DNA of 64,000 nucleotides from Pseudarthrobacter sp. NamE5 (GCF_005796225.1 NZ_VAHO01000004.1:1-64000); one strand, 5' to 3'. Counted from the stretch's first letter, positions 8,515 through 17,581 are shown. Program-made: numbers and translations. The notes: generated by a model not told the origin, from the letters alone.

Positions 8515-9407
8515 AGTGCGACGCTACCCTCGCCCGCAGCACTGTTTCCACCCGGCAGGCCGCCTGGCCGGCCTGGTTCTTCACCCGTGGCAACGGGCAG
8601 CTCCCGGTTGTTGGACCACTCCGAAAACGAGCCCGGATACAGTGCAGCCCGGAAACCGGCAAGCTCAAGTGCTGCCACCTCATGCGCCGCTGTTACGCCG
8701 GACCCGCAGTAGACGGCCACCGGCACTCCCTCCCGAACGCCCAGCGACCCGAAGCGCCGGCGCAGCATGTCCGGCTGCAGGAACAGCCCGCTGCCGTCCA
8801 GGTTGTCCGGCGTCGGCGCACTCACTGCACCAGGAATGTGCCCGGCCCGCGGGTCCACAGGCTCAACCTCACCCCGGTACCTCTCCCCCGCCCGCGCGTC
8901 CAGCAGGAGGCCCTGCTCCGGCAAGGCGGCGGCAGCTGCGGCGTCGATCACGGGCATGTTGCCCTCCGCAAGGCTCACGTTCCCTTCTTCCGGGACAACC
9001 GATCCGGACTCGACAGGAAGGCCTGCCGCACGCCAGGCGCCCAGGCCGCCGTCGAGCAGATAAACCTCCTCCACACCGGCATTCCGCAGCATCCACCACG
9101 CACGGGCTGCTGCCATGTTGCCGCTGTCGTCGTAGGCAACCACGGTGTCGCCGTCGTTGATGCCCCAGCGCCGTGCGCTCTCCTGGAAGTCGCCAGGTGC
9201 CGGAAGGGGATGCCGGCCCCGGGCCGGCACGGCCGGAGCGGCAAGCTCCGTGGCGAGGTCCACGAAAACGGCTCCAGGCAAATGCCCCTGCAGGTAGTGC
9301 CGGTAGCCGTGCGGGTCGCCCAGGGCCCAGCGAACATCCAGCAGTACAGTGCGGCGGTCTTCCGCCAGGCGGGCGTGCAGCGCGGCCACGTCCACGAGGG
9401 GATTCAT
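8511..9407 (-). CDS. sseA: SseA-type sulfurtransferase (double rhodanese)
   Basis: A 298-aa protein with two tandem rhodanese domains. The inactive N-terminal domain spans residues ~1-125 and includes LLDVRWALGDPHGYRHYLQG. The catalytic C-terminal domain (~145-275) has the active loop VYCGSGVTA, where Cys forms the persulfide; CGSGVT is the form found in 3-mercaptopyruvate sulfurtransferases. It transfers sulfane sulfur to cyanide or thiols in the cytosol. A Gly/Pro-rich tail follows. It is first in a three-gene operon with the dehydrogenase and HIT genes, and is divergent from the Cds1-like gene, another sulfur enzyme. Confidence 0.9.
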   Translation of the reverse strand: MNPLVDVAALHARLAEDRRTVLLDVRWALGDPHGYRHYLQGHLPGAVFVDLATELAAPAVPARGRHPLPAPGDFQESARRWGINDGDTVVAYDDSGNMAAARAWWMLRNAGVEEVYLLDGGLGAWRAAGLPVESGSVVPEEGNVSLAEGNMPVIDAAAAAALPEQGLLLDARAGERYRGEVEPVDPRAGHIPGAVSAPTPDNLDGSGLFLQPDMLRRRFGSLGVREGVPVAVYCGSGVTAAHEVAALELAGFRAALYPGSFSEWSNNRELPVATGEEPGRPGGLPGGNSAAGEGSVAL

Positions 9408-9471
9408 AGCACTCCTTCAGCGGTGGTACGGCCAACGGCTCCACTCTAACCGCAGCCCTTCCTGCCGCGGG

Positions 9472-9477
9472 TAGGCT
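9472..9477 (+). promoter_or_regulatory. -10 element (TAGGCT) for a leaderless transcript
   Basis: TAGGCT at 9472-9477 puts +1 at 9484, exactly the G of the GTG start codon of the next gene. No ribosome-binding site is possible downstream of that +1. Confidence 0.65.
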
Positions 9478-9483
9478 GGTGCG

Positions 9484-10587
9484 GTGAAGATCGAGCGCAG
9501 CGCAGGCCGGTTCAACGGGAACCGGGACTGGGCGGACCAGGCAATCCGCAGGATCAGGGCAGAAAACAACCGCTCCGCCGACACCCACCTCTATTCCGTC
9601 CCCCTTCCTGAACACTGGGGCGTGCACCTCTACCTCAAGGACGAGTCAACCCACCGTTCGGGCAGCCTGAAGCACCGGCTGGCCCGCTCCCTGTTCCTCT
9701 TCGGGCTGGTGAACGGCTGGATTCGGGAGGACACCACCATTGTTGAGGCCTCCAGCGGGAGTACCGCCGTTTCCGAGGCGTACTTCGCGCAACTCCTTGG
9801 CCTGCCGTTCATTGCAGTGATGGCCCGAACTACCAGCCCGGAGAAGATCGCCCTGATCGAACAGTTCGGCGGGTCCTGCCTGCTCGTGGAGCACGCGTCG
9901 GAGGTGTATGCCACGGCCCAGGAGGTGGCCGCCACCTGCAAGGGCCATTACATGGACCAATTCACGTACGCCGAGCGCGCAACGGACTGGCGCGGAAACA
10001 ACAACATTGCCGAATCCATCTTTGGCCAGCTGGAACTGGAGGAGTACTGTGTCCCGGACTGGATCGTGGTGGGTGCAGGCACCGGCGGAACCAGCGCAAC
10101 TATTGGCCGGTATCTCCGCTACCACAGCCATCCGACCCAGCTGCTGGTGGTGGATCCGGAAAATTCGGCGTTCTACCCCGGCTGGCTTGCAGGCTCCGAA
10201 GCTCCGACGGGCCTTCCCTCCCGCATCGAGGGCATCGGCAGGCCTCGGATGGAGCCCAGCTTCGTGCCTTCCGTGATCGACCGCATGCTCCAGATCCCCG
10301 ACGCCGCGTCCGTGGCCGCAATGCGGCACCTTCACAGCCTGGCCGGGCTCCACGCCGGGCCTTCCACCGGCACCAACCTATGGGGTGTATGGCAGCTGGT
10401 TGCGGAGATGGTTGCCAGCGGCCGCAAGGGCAGTGTGGTTTCCCTGATGTGCGACGGCGGTGAGCGCTATCCGGGCAGCTACTACAACCAGGAGTGGCTT
10501 GCTGCGCAGGGGCTGGCACCGGAGCCATACGAAGCGGTCATCGCGGCGTTCTTCGACACGGGCCGATGGGAAACCGGCACCGTTTAG
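9484..10587 (+). CDS. Cds1-like PLP-dependent cysteine desulfhydrase/synthase family protein
   Basis: A 367-aa fold-type II PLP enzyme related to cysteine synthases. The PLP lysine lies in [11 protein letters not shown] (about residue 61), the Asn/Ser binding loop in [14 protein letters not shown], and the glycine-rich phosphate loop in [15 protein letters not shown]. Overall it resembles actinobacterial Cds1, which releases H2S, pyruvate and ammonia from cysteine, more than CysK. The GTG start coincides with the predicted +1, so the mRNA should be leaderless. It is divergent from the sulfurtransferase gene and overlaps the convergent MBL gene by 4 bp at the stops. Activity on cysteine is an inference. 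Confidence 0.83.
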   Translation: MKIERSAGRFNGNRDWADQAIRRIRAENNRSADTHLYSVPLPEHWGVHLYLKDESTHRSGSLKHRLARSLFLFGLVNGWIREDTTIVEASSGSTAVSEAYFAQLLGLPFIAVMARTTSPEKIALIEQFGGSCLLVEHASEVYATAQEVAATCKGHYMDQFTYAERATDWRGNNNIAESIFGQLELEEYCVPDWIVVGAGTGGTSATIGRYLRYHSHPTQLLVVDPENSAFYPGWLAGSEAPTGLPSRIEGIGRPRMEPSFVPSVIDRMLQIPDAASVAAMRHLHSLAGLHAGPSTGTNLWGVWQLVAEMVASGRKGSVVSLMCDGGERYPGSYYNQEWLAAQGLAPEPYEAVIAAFFDTGRWETGTV

Positions 10588-11240
10588 ACTTCTACGGACT
10601 CCCGGGGAGACAGGTGGGTGTACTGCGTGCCGTACCTGGCCCCGATTCTCTGGACATGGCCCTCCACAATCTTCAGGCCATTGTCGTTAAGCAGCCCGTC
10701 ATGAATCTGGAACGCCCGCGGAGCCCGGACGCCGATCACGAAGTCCACCACTTCCGCAGACTTGCTCCATGGTGCGTGCAGGGGAACCAGCAGGGTGCCC
10801 ACGTTGATGCCGTCCGGTATCACGAACGAGTCCCCCGGGTGGTAGACGTTGTCGTCGATAAGGTAGCCGATGTTCGCCACCACCGGAATCTGCGGATGGA
10901 TCAGGGCGTGCTGGCCGCCGAAGCTGCGGACAGTGAAGCCTGCAGCCTCGAAGTTTGAGCCTGGGCTCACTGCGTGGATCCTCGCCCCGGCCCCGTCAGC
11001 CATTTCCTGCAGCTGGGCGGCCACCCCTGCCGGCGCATAAACCGCCAGATCCGTGTTTTCCTGCAGCGCTTTGACCACCGCCGGGACGTCGATGTGGTCG
11101 GCGTGCTCATGCGTGACCAGTACGCTTTCAGCACCGCGCAGGGCCTCCTCCGATTCGGAGAAGTTCCCAGGATCAAGAACCAGGACCCGGCCCTCCTTTT
11201 CAAGGCGGATGCAGGCGTGGGTGTATTTGGTCAGTTTCAT
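10584..11240 (-). CDS. MBL-fold metallohydrolase (UlaG/YtkL-like)
   Basis: A 218-aa metallo-beta-lactamase-fold protein. It starts [14 protein letters not shown] and has the metal-binding motif HEHADH ([11 protein letters not shown], about residue 44), a further metal ligand in YHPGDSF and a C-terminal IHDGL. This layout matches the small UlaG/YtkL-like group of putative metal-dependent hydrolases; the substrate is unknown. Its TAA and the TAG of the convergent Cds1-like gene overlap by 4 bp, leaving no room for a terminator. Confidence 0.85.
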   Translation of the reverse strand: MKLTKYTHACIRLEKEGRVLVLDPGNFSESEEALRGAESVLVTHEHADHIDVPAVVKALQENTDLAVYAPAGVAAQLQEMADGAGARIHAVSPGSNFEAAGFTVRSFGGQHALIHPQIPVVANIGYLIDDNVYHPGDSFVIPDGINVGTLLVPLHAPWSKSAEVVDFVIGVRAPRAFQIHDGLLNDNGLKIVEGHVQRIGARYGTQYTHLSPRESVEV

Positions 11241-11333
11241 GGCGCCAGCCTAGGGTCCGCCTCCGGACCATGTCCACGAAGCCCCGACTGGTAATCTGTA
11301 TCTTTGCCACCATCTGAGGAAGCGAGTCCATCC

Positions 11334-11798
11334 ATGCCCTTCGGCGCCAAGGCTGATTCCACCACCCCGTCGCCGGTAACCGGCGGCGGCAGGGAACAGC
11401 GCGTCACGAAGCAGCGCCGGGCAGTCAGCGCAGCCCTTGATGACCTCGACGACTTTGTCAGCACCCAGGAGCTGTACCGGATCCTGCAGAACCAGGGCGC
11501 CCCGGTGTCCCTTGCCACGGCCTACCGGATCCTCCAGTCACTCGCCGACGAAGGGCTGGTGGATGTGCTGCGCAACGGCGACGGCGAGGCTGTCTACCGC
11601 CGTTGCGCCGTCACGGGGCACCACCACCACCTCTTGTGCCGGAACTGCGGAAAAGCAGTGGAGGTTGAAGCGCCTGCCGTTGAAACCTGGGCGGCGCGCA
11701 CAGCTGCGGAACACGGCTACACCGAGGTGGCCCATACCGTGGAAATTTTCGGACTATGCCCGGACTGCACAGCACGAAAGGCTGCCGGCGGCGTTTAG
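11334..11798 (+). CDS. zur: Zinc uptake regulator Zur (Fur family)
   Basis: A 154-aa Fur-family repressor. The winged helix includes VSTQELYRILQNQGAPVSLA and AYRILQSLADEGLV. The metal-sensing part includes CAVTGHHHHLLCRNCGKAVE and the second pair CPDC, giving the structural CxxC...CxxC zinc site. The neighbouring znuACB operon with a Zur-type palindrome identifies zinc as the ligand. I chose ATG at 11334, preceded by GAGGAAG 11 bp upstream. A TTG at 11304 coincides with the +1 predicted from TAATCT (11292-11297) and would give a leaderless form 10 residues longer. The stop overlaps znuB's stop by 4 bp. Confidence 0.9.
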   Translation: MPFGAKADSTTPSPVTGGGREQRVTKQRRAVSAALDDLDDFVSTQELYRILQNQGAPVSLATAYRILQSLADEGLVDVLRNGDGEAVYRRCAVTGHHHHLLCRNCGKAVEVEAPAVETWAARTAAEHGYTEVAHTVEIFGLCPDCTARKAAGGV

Positions 11799-12673
11799 GC
11801 CGTTCCTGGCGCCACCCGCCCGTTGATGCCGCGGCCCTTCCGGACCGAGCCTATGGCCCTGCACACCACATAGATCAGGAATGACAGGGTTGTGACGTAG
11901 GGGCTGATGGGAATGCGGCCTCCCAGGGCCAGCAGGATGCCGCCCACCGTGGCCGTGAGCGCGAACGCCACACTCAGCGCCACCACTGCGGCCGGGGATG
12001 ATGTCACGCGCAGTGCTGCTGCCGCCGGGGTGATCAGCAGGGCGAGCACCAGGAGGGCTCCCACCACCTGGATGGAAAGTGCCACGCTGACCCCGAGCAG
12101 GACCATGAACACGATGGCCAGCGTCCGCACGGGAACACCCCGGGCCTCAGCCAACTCCGGATCAACGCTGGCGAAATTCAGCGGACGCCAGATGGCGATC
12201 AGGGCAACCATCACCACCACGGCTGTCCCGGCGAGAGCCTGCAGCTGGACAGTATCCACGGAAACAATCTGCCCGGTCAGCAGGCCGAATTTGTTCGCCG
12301 CACGTCCCTCGTAAAGGGACAGGAACAAAATGCCCAGCCCCAGGCCAAAGGGCATGATCACGCCAATAATGGAGTTCTTGTCCCTGGCCCGCACACCCAT
12401 CACGCCAAGAAGCAGTGCGGCGGCAACGGATCCGATCAGCGAGCCGAAAACGATGTCCGCGCCAATCAGCAGTGCGAAGGCAGCACCGGCAAAAGAGAGT
12501 TCGGAAATGCCGTGGACCGCGAAGGCCAGGTCCCGCTTCATGACAAAGGTCCCCACCAGACCGCCTAGGAGGCCCAGCACGGCGCCCGCCCAGATGGAGT
12601 TCTGGACCAGGACCAGCAGCTCTCCATAATTCTCGAAGCTGAAGATGGCCTCGAGGATACTGTCCGCGTCCAT
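11795..12673 (-). CDS. znuB: Zinc ABC transporter permease ZnuB
   Basis: A 292-aa ABC-3 family membrane permease with about eight hydrophobic segments, starting near MDADSILEAIFSFENYGELL. It forms the channel for zinc delivered by ZnuA and driven by ZnuC. The ATG at 12673 overlaps znuC's TGA by one base (TGATG), so the pair is coupled. The frame stays open upstream as antisense to znuC. Third gene of znuACB; the C-terminus is rich in Arg and Gly. Confidence 0.93.
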   Translation of the reverse strand: MDADSILEAIFSFENYGELLVLVQNSIWAGAVLGLLGGLVGTFVMKRDLAFAVHGISELSFAGAAFALLIGADIVFGSLIGSVAAALLLGVMGVRARDKNSIIGVIMPFGLGLGILFLSLYEGRAANKFGLLTGQIVSVDTVQLQALAGTAVVVMVALIAIWRPLNFASVDPELAEARGVPVRTLAIVFMVLLGVSVALSIQVVGALLVLALLITPAAAALRVTSSPAAVVALSVAFALTATVGGILLALGGRIPISPYVTTLSFLIYVVCRAIGSVRKGRGINGRVAPGTA

Positions 12674-13488
12674 CAGGCAGCCTCTCCCGCCAGTGCATGC
12701 GTTTCTGCATGGTGGTGGGTGGTGGCATCGGGCAGGCCCACCACCACGATCCGGCCGTTGGCATGGATGACTTCCACATGACTGCCGTAGAGGTCTGAAA
12801 GTACCTCCGTGGTCATGACTTCTTCGGGAGTGCCGACCTTGAAGCGTCCTCCGGCAAGGTAAAGCACGCGGTCCACATAGTCGATGATGGGGTTGATCTC
12901 GTGCGTCACAAACACCACGGCGCTGTTCTTCCCGTGGCACTGCTCGTTAATGAGCGCGCTCACAGCCTGCTGGTGATGCAGGTCAAGTGACAGCAGCGGT
13001 TCGTCGCAGAGGAGGACCTGGGGATCCGTGGCCAGGGCCTGGGCAACCCGAAGCCGCTGCTGTTCGCCGCCGGAGAGCTGGCCCACCGGAACTTTGGCGT
13101 ACTCAGTGGCGCCCACGAGGTCCAGGAGTTCATCGATCCGGCGGTTTGCCTTGGCGGAGGACAGGCGCAGGCCCCACCGGTGGCCGTCCACGCCCAGGCC
13201 TACCAGGTCCCTCGCACGCATGGGGGTGTCCGGAGCGAAAGACTTCTGCTGAGGAATGTAGCCAATCAGGCTGCTGCCGCGCTCCACGGGGCGGCCGCCC
13301 AGGGTGGCCTTGCCCCGGTGCAGTTCCTGAAGCCCCAGCAGCACCTTCAGGAAGCTGGTCTTGCCACTTCCGTTGGGACCCAGCACGGCGAAAAACTCGC
13401 CTGGCTTGATGTCCAGGTCAAGGTCCTCCCACAGCGCCCGCTTGCCGAACTTCAGGGACGCTCCACTGAGGCTGACCACAGGTTTCAA
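12673..13488 (-). CDS. znuC: Zinc ABC transporter ATP-binding protein ZnuC
   Basis: A 271-aa ABC ATPase with Walker A GPNGSGKTS (37-45), Q-loop IPQQKSFAP, signature [15 protein letters not shown], Walker B VLLCDEPLLSLD and H-loop VTHEI. A His-rich stretch (DATTHHHAETHA) closes the protein, as in some zinc transporter ATPases. The start is a TTG at 13488 overlapping znuA's TGA by 4 bp (TTGA); an in-frame GTG three codons on is the alternative. Second gene of the zinc operon. Confidence 0.93.
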   Translation of the reverse strand: MKPVVSLSGASLKFGKRALWEDLDLDIKPGEFFAVLGPNGSGKTSFLKVLLGLQELHRGKATLGGRPVERGSSLIGYIPQQKSFAPDTPMRARDLVGLGVDGHRWGLRLSSAKANRRIDELLDLVGATEYAKVPVGQLSGGEQQRLRVAQALATDPQVLLCDEPLLSLDLHHQQAVSALINEQCHGKNSAVVFVTHEINPIIDYVDRVLYLAGGRFKVGTPEEVMTTEVLSDLYGSHVEVIHANGRIVVVGLPDATTHHHAETHALAGEAA

Positions 13489-14486
13489 CTATTTGTCTCC
13501 AGAACTTTGCTGATGTTGTCCACATTGTCCTTCATCCACTCCAGGTAGGTCTTGCCCTCCGGCAGTGTCTCGTTGAAGTCAACCACGGGAACCCCTGCAG
13601 TTTCGGCGGCGGCCTTCAGCGACTCCGTCTGCGGACCTTCGGTCTGGCTGTTGTAGGCGAGCAGGCGCACCGACTTTGAAGCCACAAGATCGGTGGCCGC
13701 CTTGAGGACTGCAGGCGGCACGTCCGAGCCTTCTTCAATCGCAGCAGTGTAGTCCTCGGGGGTGGCGTTCACCAGCCCGGCATCCTCGAGGAGGTAGAGC
13801 GGAACGGGTTCCGTCACGGCCACCTGGGCGCCCGCCGAAGTTTGTTTCAGGGCTTCCAGCTTCCCGTGCAGTTCTTCGAGGCTGGACTTGAACGTGGAGG
13901 CGTTCGAATCGAAAGTCGAAGCCGAGGCAGGGTCCAACTCCCCCAGCCTGGCAGCAATGTCATCGGCCAGCCGCTCCATGGCGGGCAGGCTATACCAGAC
14001 GTGCTCGTTCAGGTCGCCATGGTCGTGCGCTTCCCCGCCGGCGGATTCGCTGGCTGTGGCTTCGGCGCCCGTGGCTTCGGCGGTGTGCTCTTCCTCTTCC
14101 GGGTGCGCCAGGCCGGAAACTTCGACGGCGTTCAGCACCTTACCGTTTTCGAGGCCGCTGTCCTTTGCCAACGTGTGGATGAAGTCGTCGTAGCCGCCGC
14201 CGTTTTCCAGGACCAAGTCAGCCTTGGACACGGCCAGCCGGTCCTGGGCAGTCGCTTCGTAGGAGTGGGGATCCTGGCTGGTCTTGCTGATGATGGCGGT
14301 TACGCTGACTTCGTCCCCGCCGATTGTCCTGACGATGTCCCCATAGACATTCGTGGAGGCGACCACGTTGATCCCCTCGGCGGCGGCTTCCGGCGGCGCT
14401 TCCGCCTGCGGGGTGCAGGCGGAGAGCAGGAGGCCCAACCCGGCAAGGGCGGCAACTGAAGATCGGGCAGCGGTGGAACGGCGCAC
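13485..14486 (-). CDS. znuA: Zinc ABC transporter substrate-binding lipoprotein ZnuA
   Basis: A 333-aa cluster A-I (metal) solute-binding lipoprotein. The signal peptide ends in the lipobox LLSAC at about residue 23. Conserved metal-site regions are seen (SKTSQDPHSYEATAQDR, NEHVWYSLPAME), with an acidic/His loop between them (EEEEH...EAHDHGDLNEH) typical of zinc rather than manganese binders. The frame is open to 14528, but the predicted +1 lies near 14522, so the GTG at 14486, with GAGG 5 bases upstream, must be the start. First gene of znuACB, under Zur control. Confidence 0.92.
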   Translation of the reverse strand: MRRSTAARSSVAALAGLGLLLSACTPQAEAPPEAAAEGINVVASTNVYGDIVRTIGGDEVSVTAIISKTSQDPHSYEATAQDRLAVSKADLVLENGGGYDDFIHTLAKDSGLENGKVLNAVEVSGLAHPEEEEHTAEATGAEATASESAGGEAHDHGDLNEHVWYSLPAMERLADDIAARLGELDPASASTFDSNASTFKSSLEELHGKLEALKQTSAGAQVAVTEPVPLYLLEDAGLVNATPEDYTAAIEEGSDVPPAVLKAATDLVASKSVRLLAYNSQTEGPQTESLKAAAETAGVPVVDFNETLPEGKTYLEWMKDNVDNISKVLETNS

Positions 14487-14528
14487 GGAAACCTCGTTCT
14501 TAAAGGAGGGGAAAGACAACGCCACCAC

Positions 14529-14560
14529 TTTATACCTAAATGGGAATGATTCCTATTTAG
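14529..14560 (-). promoter_or_regulatory. znuACB promoter with overlapping Zur box
   Basis: A 25-bp inverted repeat at 14536-14560 reads CTAAATGGGAAT, central G, ATTCCTATTTAG; 11 of 12 positions pair. This is the A/T-edged palindrome expected for an actinobacterial Zur box. On the minus strand a TATAAA -10 (14534-14529) directly follows, so the box covers the -35/spacer region and a bound repressor would block RNA polymerase. The predicted +1 is about 14522. Confidence 0.85.
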
Positions 14561-14572
14561 AACTCGAAAGCG

Positions 14573-14604
14573 TTGTGCCCTTCCCGTCCCCGGGAAGGGC
14601 ACAA
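14573..14604. terminator. Hairpin terminator after the first CNNM-type gene
   Basis: A perfect 14-bp stem (14573-14586 with 14591-14604) with loop TCCC begins 5 bp after the stop at 14610 and separates this operon from the zinc promoter. Confidence 0.8.
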
Positions 14605-14609
14605 GCCGC

Positions 14610-15680
14610 TTATCCCCCGTTCGGCTGCCCGAGCCGGCGGATGCCGGTAGCCTGCGTGGCGTCCCGGATCTCACCCACCAACTGCTCGATGACGTCTTCG
14701 AGGAACAGGACACCCTGGGTCCTGCCATCCGGGCCGATCACCCGCGCCAGGTGGGAACCCGTGCGCTGCATGACGAACATCGCCTTTTCAATCTCGTCGC
14801 CCAGCGCCAAATTGGCGAGGGACCGGATGCGGCTTTCGGCGATGGGCCGTTCGTAGGCCTGCTCGGGGATCGAAAGCACGTCCTTGACGTGGAGGTAGCC
14901 GTACAGCATGTCCTCGTCGTCAAGCATGGGGAACCGGGAAAATCCTGTCCGGCTCACCGCCTTCTCGAACTCCACCGGGGTGGTGGCCGATTTCAGCATG
15001 ACCAGCTTGTCGAGCGGAACCATGATGTCCGCCGCCGTGTATTCGGAGAACTCCAGCGCGCCGGTAATGAGCCCGGCGTCGTCATCCACCAGGCCGTGGC
15101 GCGTGGATTCCTGGACGATGGACTGGACCTCCTCCAGGGTGAAGGAGGAGTTCACCTCGTCCTTGGGCTCAATGCGCAGGAGCTTGAGGATGTGGTTGGC
15201 AGACCAGTTCAGGACCGAAATGACAGGATGAACCAGCCGGGCAACGAACATCAGCGGCGGCGCCAGCAGGAGGGCCGCCTTGTCCGCCACGGACACCGAA
15301 ATGTTTTTCGGCACCATCTCGCCAAAGGTCACGTGGAGGAAGGTCACCAGCATCAGGGCCACGGCGAAGGCCGCCACATCGGCGATCTCCATCGGCAGGC
15401 CCAGCGTCTCCAGGGGGACCGCTAGCAGGTGGTGGATTGCCGGCTCGGCCACCAGCAGGATCAGCAGCGAACAGACAGTAATGCCGAGCTGCGCACACGC
15501 CAGCATCAGCGACACGTTCTCCATGGCACGGAGGGTGGTCTGCGCCCGTTTGGAGCCCGCCTCGGCCAACGGCTCGACCTGGCTGCGCCGGGCCGACATG
15601 ACGGCGAATTCAGCCCCGACAAAAAAGGCGTTGCCCAGCAGCAGGACGGCAAGCCAGAAGATTCCTGCCCAGTCGCTCAT
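14610..15680 (-). CDS. CNNM/CorC-type membrane protein with CBS pair
   Basis: A 356-aa protein. Residues ~1-185 form a DUF21/CNNM transmembrane domain (FFVGAEFAVMSARRSQVEPLA; FGEMVPKNISVSVADKAA). Residues ~200-340 hold two CBS domains (DIMVPLDKLVMLKSATTPVE; GVLFLEDVIEQLVGEI). It ends there and lacks the C-terminal CorC/HlyC domain found in its neighbour. The family is often annotated as haemolysin, but members are implicated in Mg2+/Co2+ efflux. Its ATG overlaps the stop of the upstream paralogue by 4 bp, so the two may act together. Confidence 0.9.
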   Translation of the reverse strand: MSDWAGIFWLAVLLLGNAFFVGAEFAVMSARRSQVEPLAEAGSKRAQTTLRAMENVSLMLACAQLGITVCSLLILLVAEPAIHHLLAVPLETLGLPMEIADVAAFAVALMLVTFLHVTFGEMVPKNISVSVADKAALLLAPPLMFVARLVHPVISVLNWSANHILKLLRIEPKDEVNSSFTLEEVQSIVQESTRHGLVDDDAGLITGALEFSEYTAADIMVPLDKLVMLKSATTPVEFEKAVSRTGFSRFPMLDDEDMLYGYLHVKDVLSIPEQAYERPIAESRIRSLANLALGDEIEKAMFVMQRTGSHLARVIGPDGRTQGVLFLEDVIEQLVGEIRDATQATGIRRLGQPNGG

Positions 15681-17029
15681 CGTCTTGTCCTGTCATCGCG
15701 TTCCATGGCGGCCTCGACGTCCTCATGCCCTGAATCGGACTCCGGGCGGAAACAGATCCGGTCGATGCGGCGGCCGTCCATCCTGGTGACGCTCAGACTG
15801 CCGCCGCCCACGGGGACGGTGTCCCCTACGGCGGCGATGCGCCCCAGCTTGCTCATGACGTATCCGCCCACTGTTTCGTACGCGGCCTCGTCGGGGACGG
15901 TCAGCCGCGGGATCTGCTCGGACAGCTCGTCAGGGCGGAGCAGGCCGGGGAAGTACCAGTCGCCGGAAGCGCTTTGCAGCAATCCCGGACGGACCTTGTC
16001 GTGCTCATCCGATACCTCCCCCACGATCTCCTCCACCAGGTCCTCGAGGGTGGCTATGCCCGCAGTTCCGCCGTACTCGTCAAGCACGACGGCCAGTTGG
16101 AGATTTCCCTCCCGGAGTTCCGCCAGCAGGGCATCGAGGTGGATGGTCTCAGGGACCCTCAGCACTTCGGTCATGATCGCACCGGCTTCCAGGTTCTGCC
16201 GGCGGTCCCAAGGCACGGCCACAGCCTTCTTCACGTGGACCAGGCCACGGATGTCGTCGGGGGAATCACCGATCACAGGGAACCGCGAATAGCCTGTCCT
16301 GCGGGCGGCGTCGAGCACGTCGGAGACAGGCTGGTCGGCGTCGATCGTTTCCACCCGGATGCGTGGCGTCATGACATCCGCTGCCGTCCTGGTGGAAAAG
16401 TTCAGGGTGCGGGCAACGAAGTTTGCCGTACCGGCGTCGAGCGTTCCCATCGCCGCAGAGCGGCGCACCAGTGAGGCAAGCTCGGCAGGCGTGCGCGCCC
16501 CGGAGATTTCCTCTTTGGCTTCCAACCCGAAAACGTGCAGGACCTTGTTGGAGAAACCGTTGAGCAGGATGATGGCCGGCTTGAAGACCGCGGTGAACAT
16601 CAGCTGGGGCCGCGCCAGGGCACGGCCTACCGGGAAGGACAGGGCAATGGCCATGTTCTTGGGCACGAGTTCGCCCAGGAGCATCGACAGGAGGGTAGCG
16701 ATCACCATGGCCAGGACCAGTGAGATGGAGGCCACGGCAACGTCAGGAAGTCCGACGGCGGCCAGCGGGGCTTCCAGGAGCCGGCCCACCGAGGGTTCCA
16801 TGACATAACCGGTCAGGAGGGTGGTCAGTGTGATGCCCAGCTGGCAGCTGGAGAGCTGTGTCGACAGCGATTTCAGGCACTTCAGCAAGGGAACGGCGCC
16901 GGTGTCGCCGTCGTCGATGGCCCGCTGAACCGTTGGCTGGTCCAGGGCGATGAGGGAGAACTCGACGGCAACGAAGAAGCCGGTGCCGGCGATGAGCAGC
17001 AGGCCTGCTGCGAGGAGAAGCCATTCCAT
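15677..17029 (-). CDS. CNNM/CorC-type membrane protein, full length
   Basis: A 450-aa protein with the DUF21/CNNM membrane domain (residues ~1-190; FFVAVEFSLIALDQPTVQRA, LGELVPKNMAIALSFP), a CBS pair (~215-335; DVMTPRIRVETIDADQPVSD, ATLEDLVEEIVGEVSDEHD) and a C-terminal CorC/HlyC domain (~350-435). It is a putative divalent-cation (Mg/Co) transporter. It is the first gene of a two-gene operon with the shorter paralogue. The acidic/Arg-rich last 15 residues are probably disordered. Confidence 0.9.
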   Translation of the reverse strand: MEWLLLAAGLLLIAGTGFFVAVEFSLIALDQPTVQRAIDDGDTGAVPLLKCLKSLSTQLSSCQLGITLTTLLTGYVMEPSVGRLLEAPLAAVGLPDVAVASISLVLAMVIATLLSMLLGELVPKNMAIALSFPVGRALARPQLMFTAVFKPAIILLNGFSNKVLHVFGLEAKEEISGARTPAELASLVRRSAAMGTLDAGTANFVARTLNFSTRTAADVMTPRIRVETIDADQPVSDVLDAARRTGYSRFPVIGDSPDDIRGLVHVKKAVAVPWDRRQNLEAGAIMTEVLRVPETIHLDALLAELREGNLQLAVVLDEYGGTAGIATLEDLVEEIVGEVSDEHDKVRPGLLQSASGDWYFPGLLRPDELSEQIPRLTVPDEAAYETVGGYVMSKLGRIAAVGDTVPVGGGSLSVTRMDGRRIDRICFRPESDSGHEDVEAAMERDDRTRR

Positions 17030-17581
17030 TCAGCATCCCGCCTGCACGGCGGACGCCGGAACAACGGCGCGGAGGAAAATGGCGGTGGGACTGAAAGATC
17101 TTCCCGGCGGAGGATGGTCGGCAGATGCCGACGCTCTTTCCTTGGGGGCTACGGCCGGCTGTGCTGCCAGCGGGTGATGGGCTCGTGGTCGGGGTTTGCC
17201 GGCTCTTCGGGTGGACTGCGCGGAACTGCTCTTCATGCCCCGCTGACAGCCCCCAGGCCGGCACCTAGATTTACTGTCCATAAGAGTTTCAGTCTACAGG
17301 AGCAGATGTTCCCGGCCGCGAACTGCGCCGCGGCGCCTAAATGGCAACCAAAGCAGGCAAACCGGGCAGCAAAAACGCGGATTTTCGATGTGTCCGGCCG
17401 CCATATTTCGCACCTTCCGCTTCACTTCATGATTTGGGTCACCCTTATTGGCAGTTAACACGAGATGCTCACTAGACTTGCAAAGGTCTGGGTTCAGAGG
17501 ACGCAGAGATCGGTTCGAACCGAGTGCTGAAGCACCGTGGGGCCGGAGAGAAATCAAACTCATGGAAGAGGCGTATTTCAA
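17030..17581. other. Intergenic region upstream of kgd
   Basis: About 550 bp between divergent genes. I see no convincing protein; short frames here lack codon structure and ribosome-binding sites. It holds the putative kgd promoter at 17448-17478. A 10-bp palindrome GGTTCGAACC at 17512 resembles a tRNA T-arm, but no tRNA fold surrounds it. The promoter of the CNNM pair should also lie here. Confidence 0.6.
17448..17478 (+). promoter_or_regulatory. Putative kgd promoter
   Basis: TTGGCA (17448-17453) and TAGACT (17473-17478) with a 19-bp spacer predict transcription from about 17485, giving a leader of ~97 nt before the GTG start. The spacer is a little long. Confidence 0.4.

Noticed and set aside
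8682-9449. Open frame on the plus strand across sseA
   Set aside because: Antisense shadow of a clear rhodanese gene, with Pro/Arg-rich non-protein-like translation.
14610-17029. Haemolysins
   Set aside because: The common annotation is historic; DUF21, CBS and CorC/HlyC domains point to cation transport.
17505-17525. Possible tRNA (GGTTCGAACC T-arm-like palindrome)
   Set aside because: No acceptor stem, anticodon arm or CCA end surrounds it; a 10-bp palindrome alone is insufficient.
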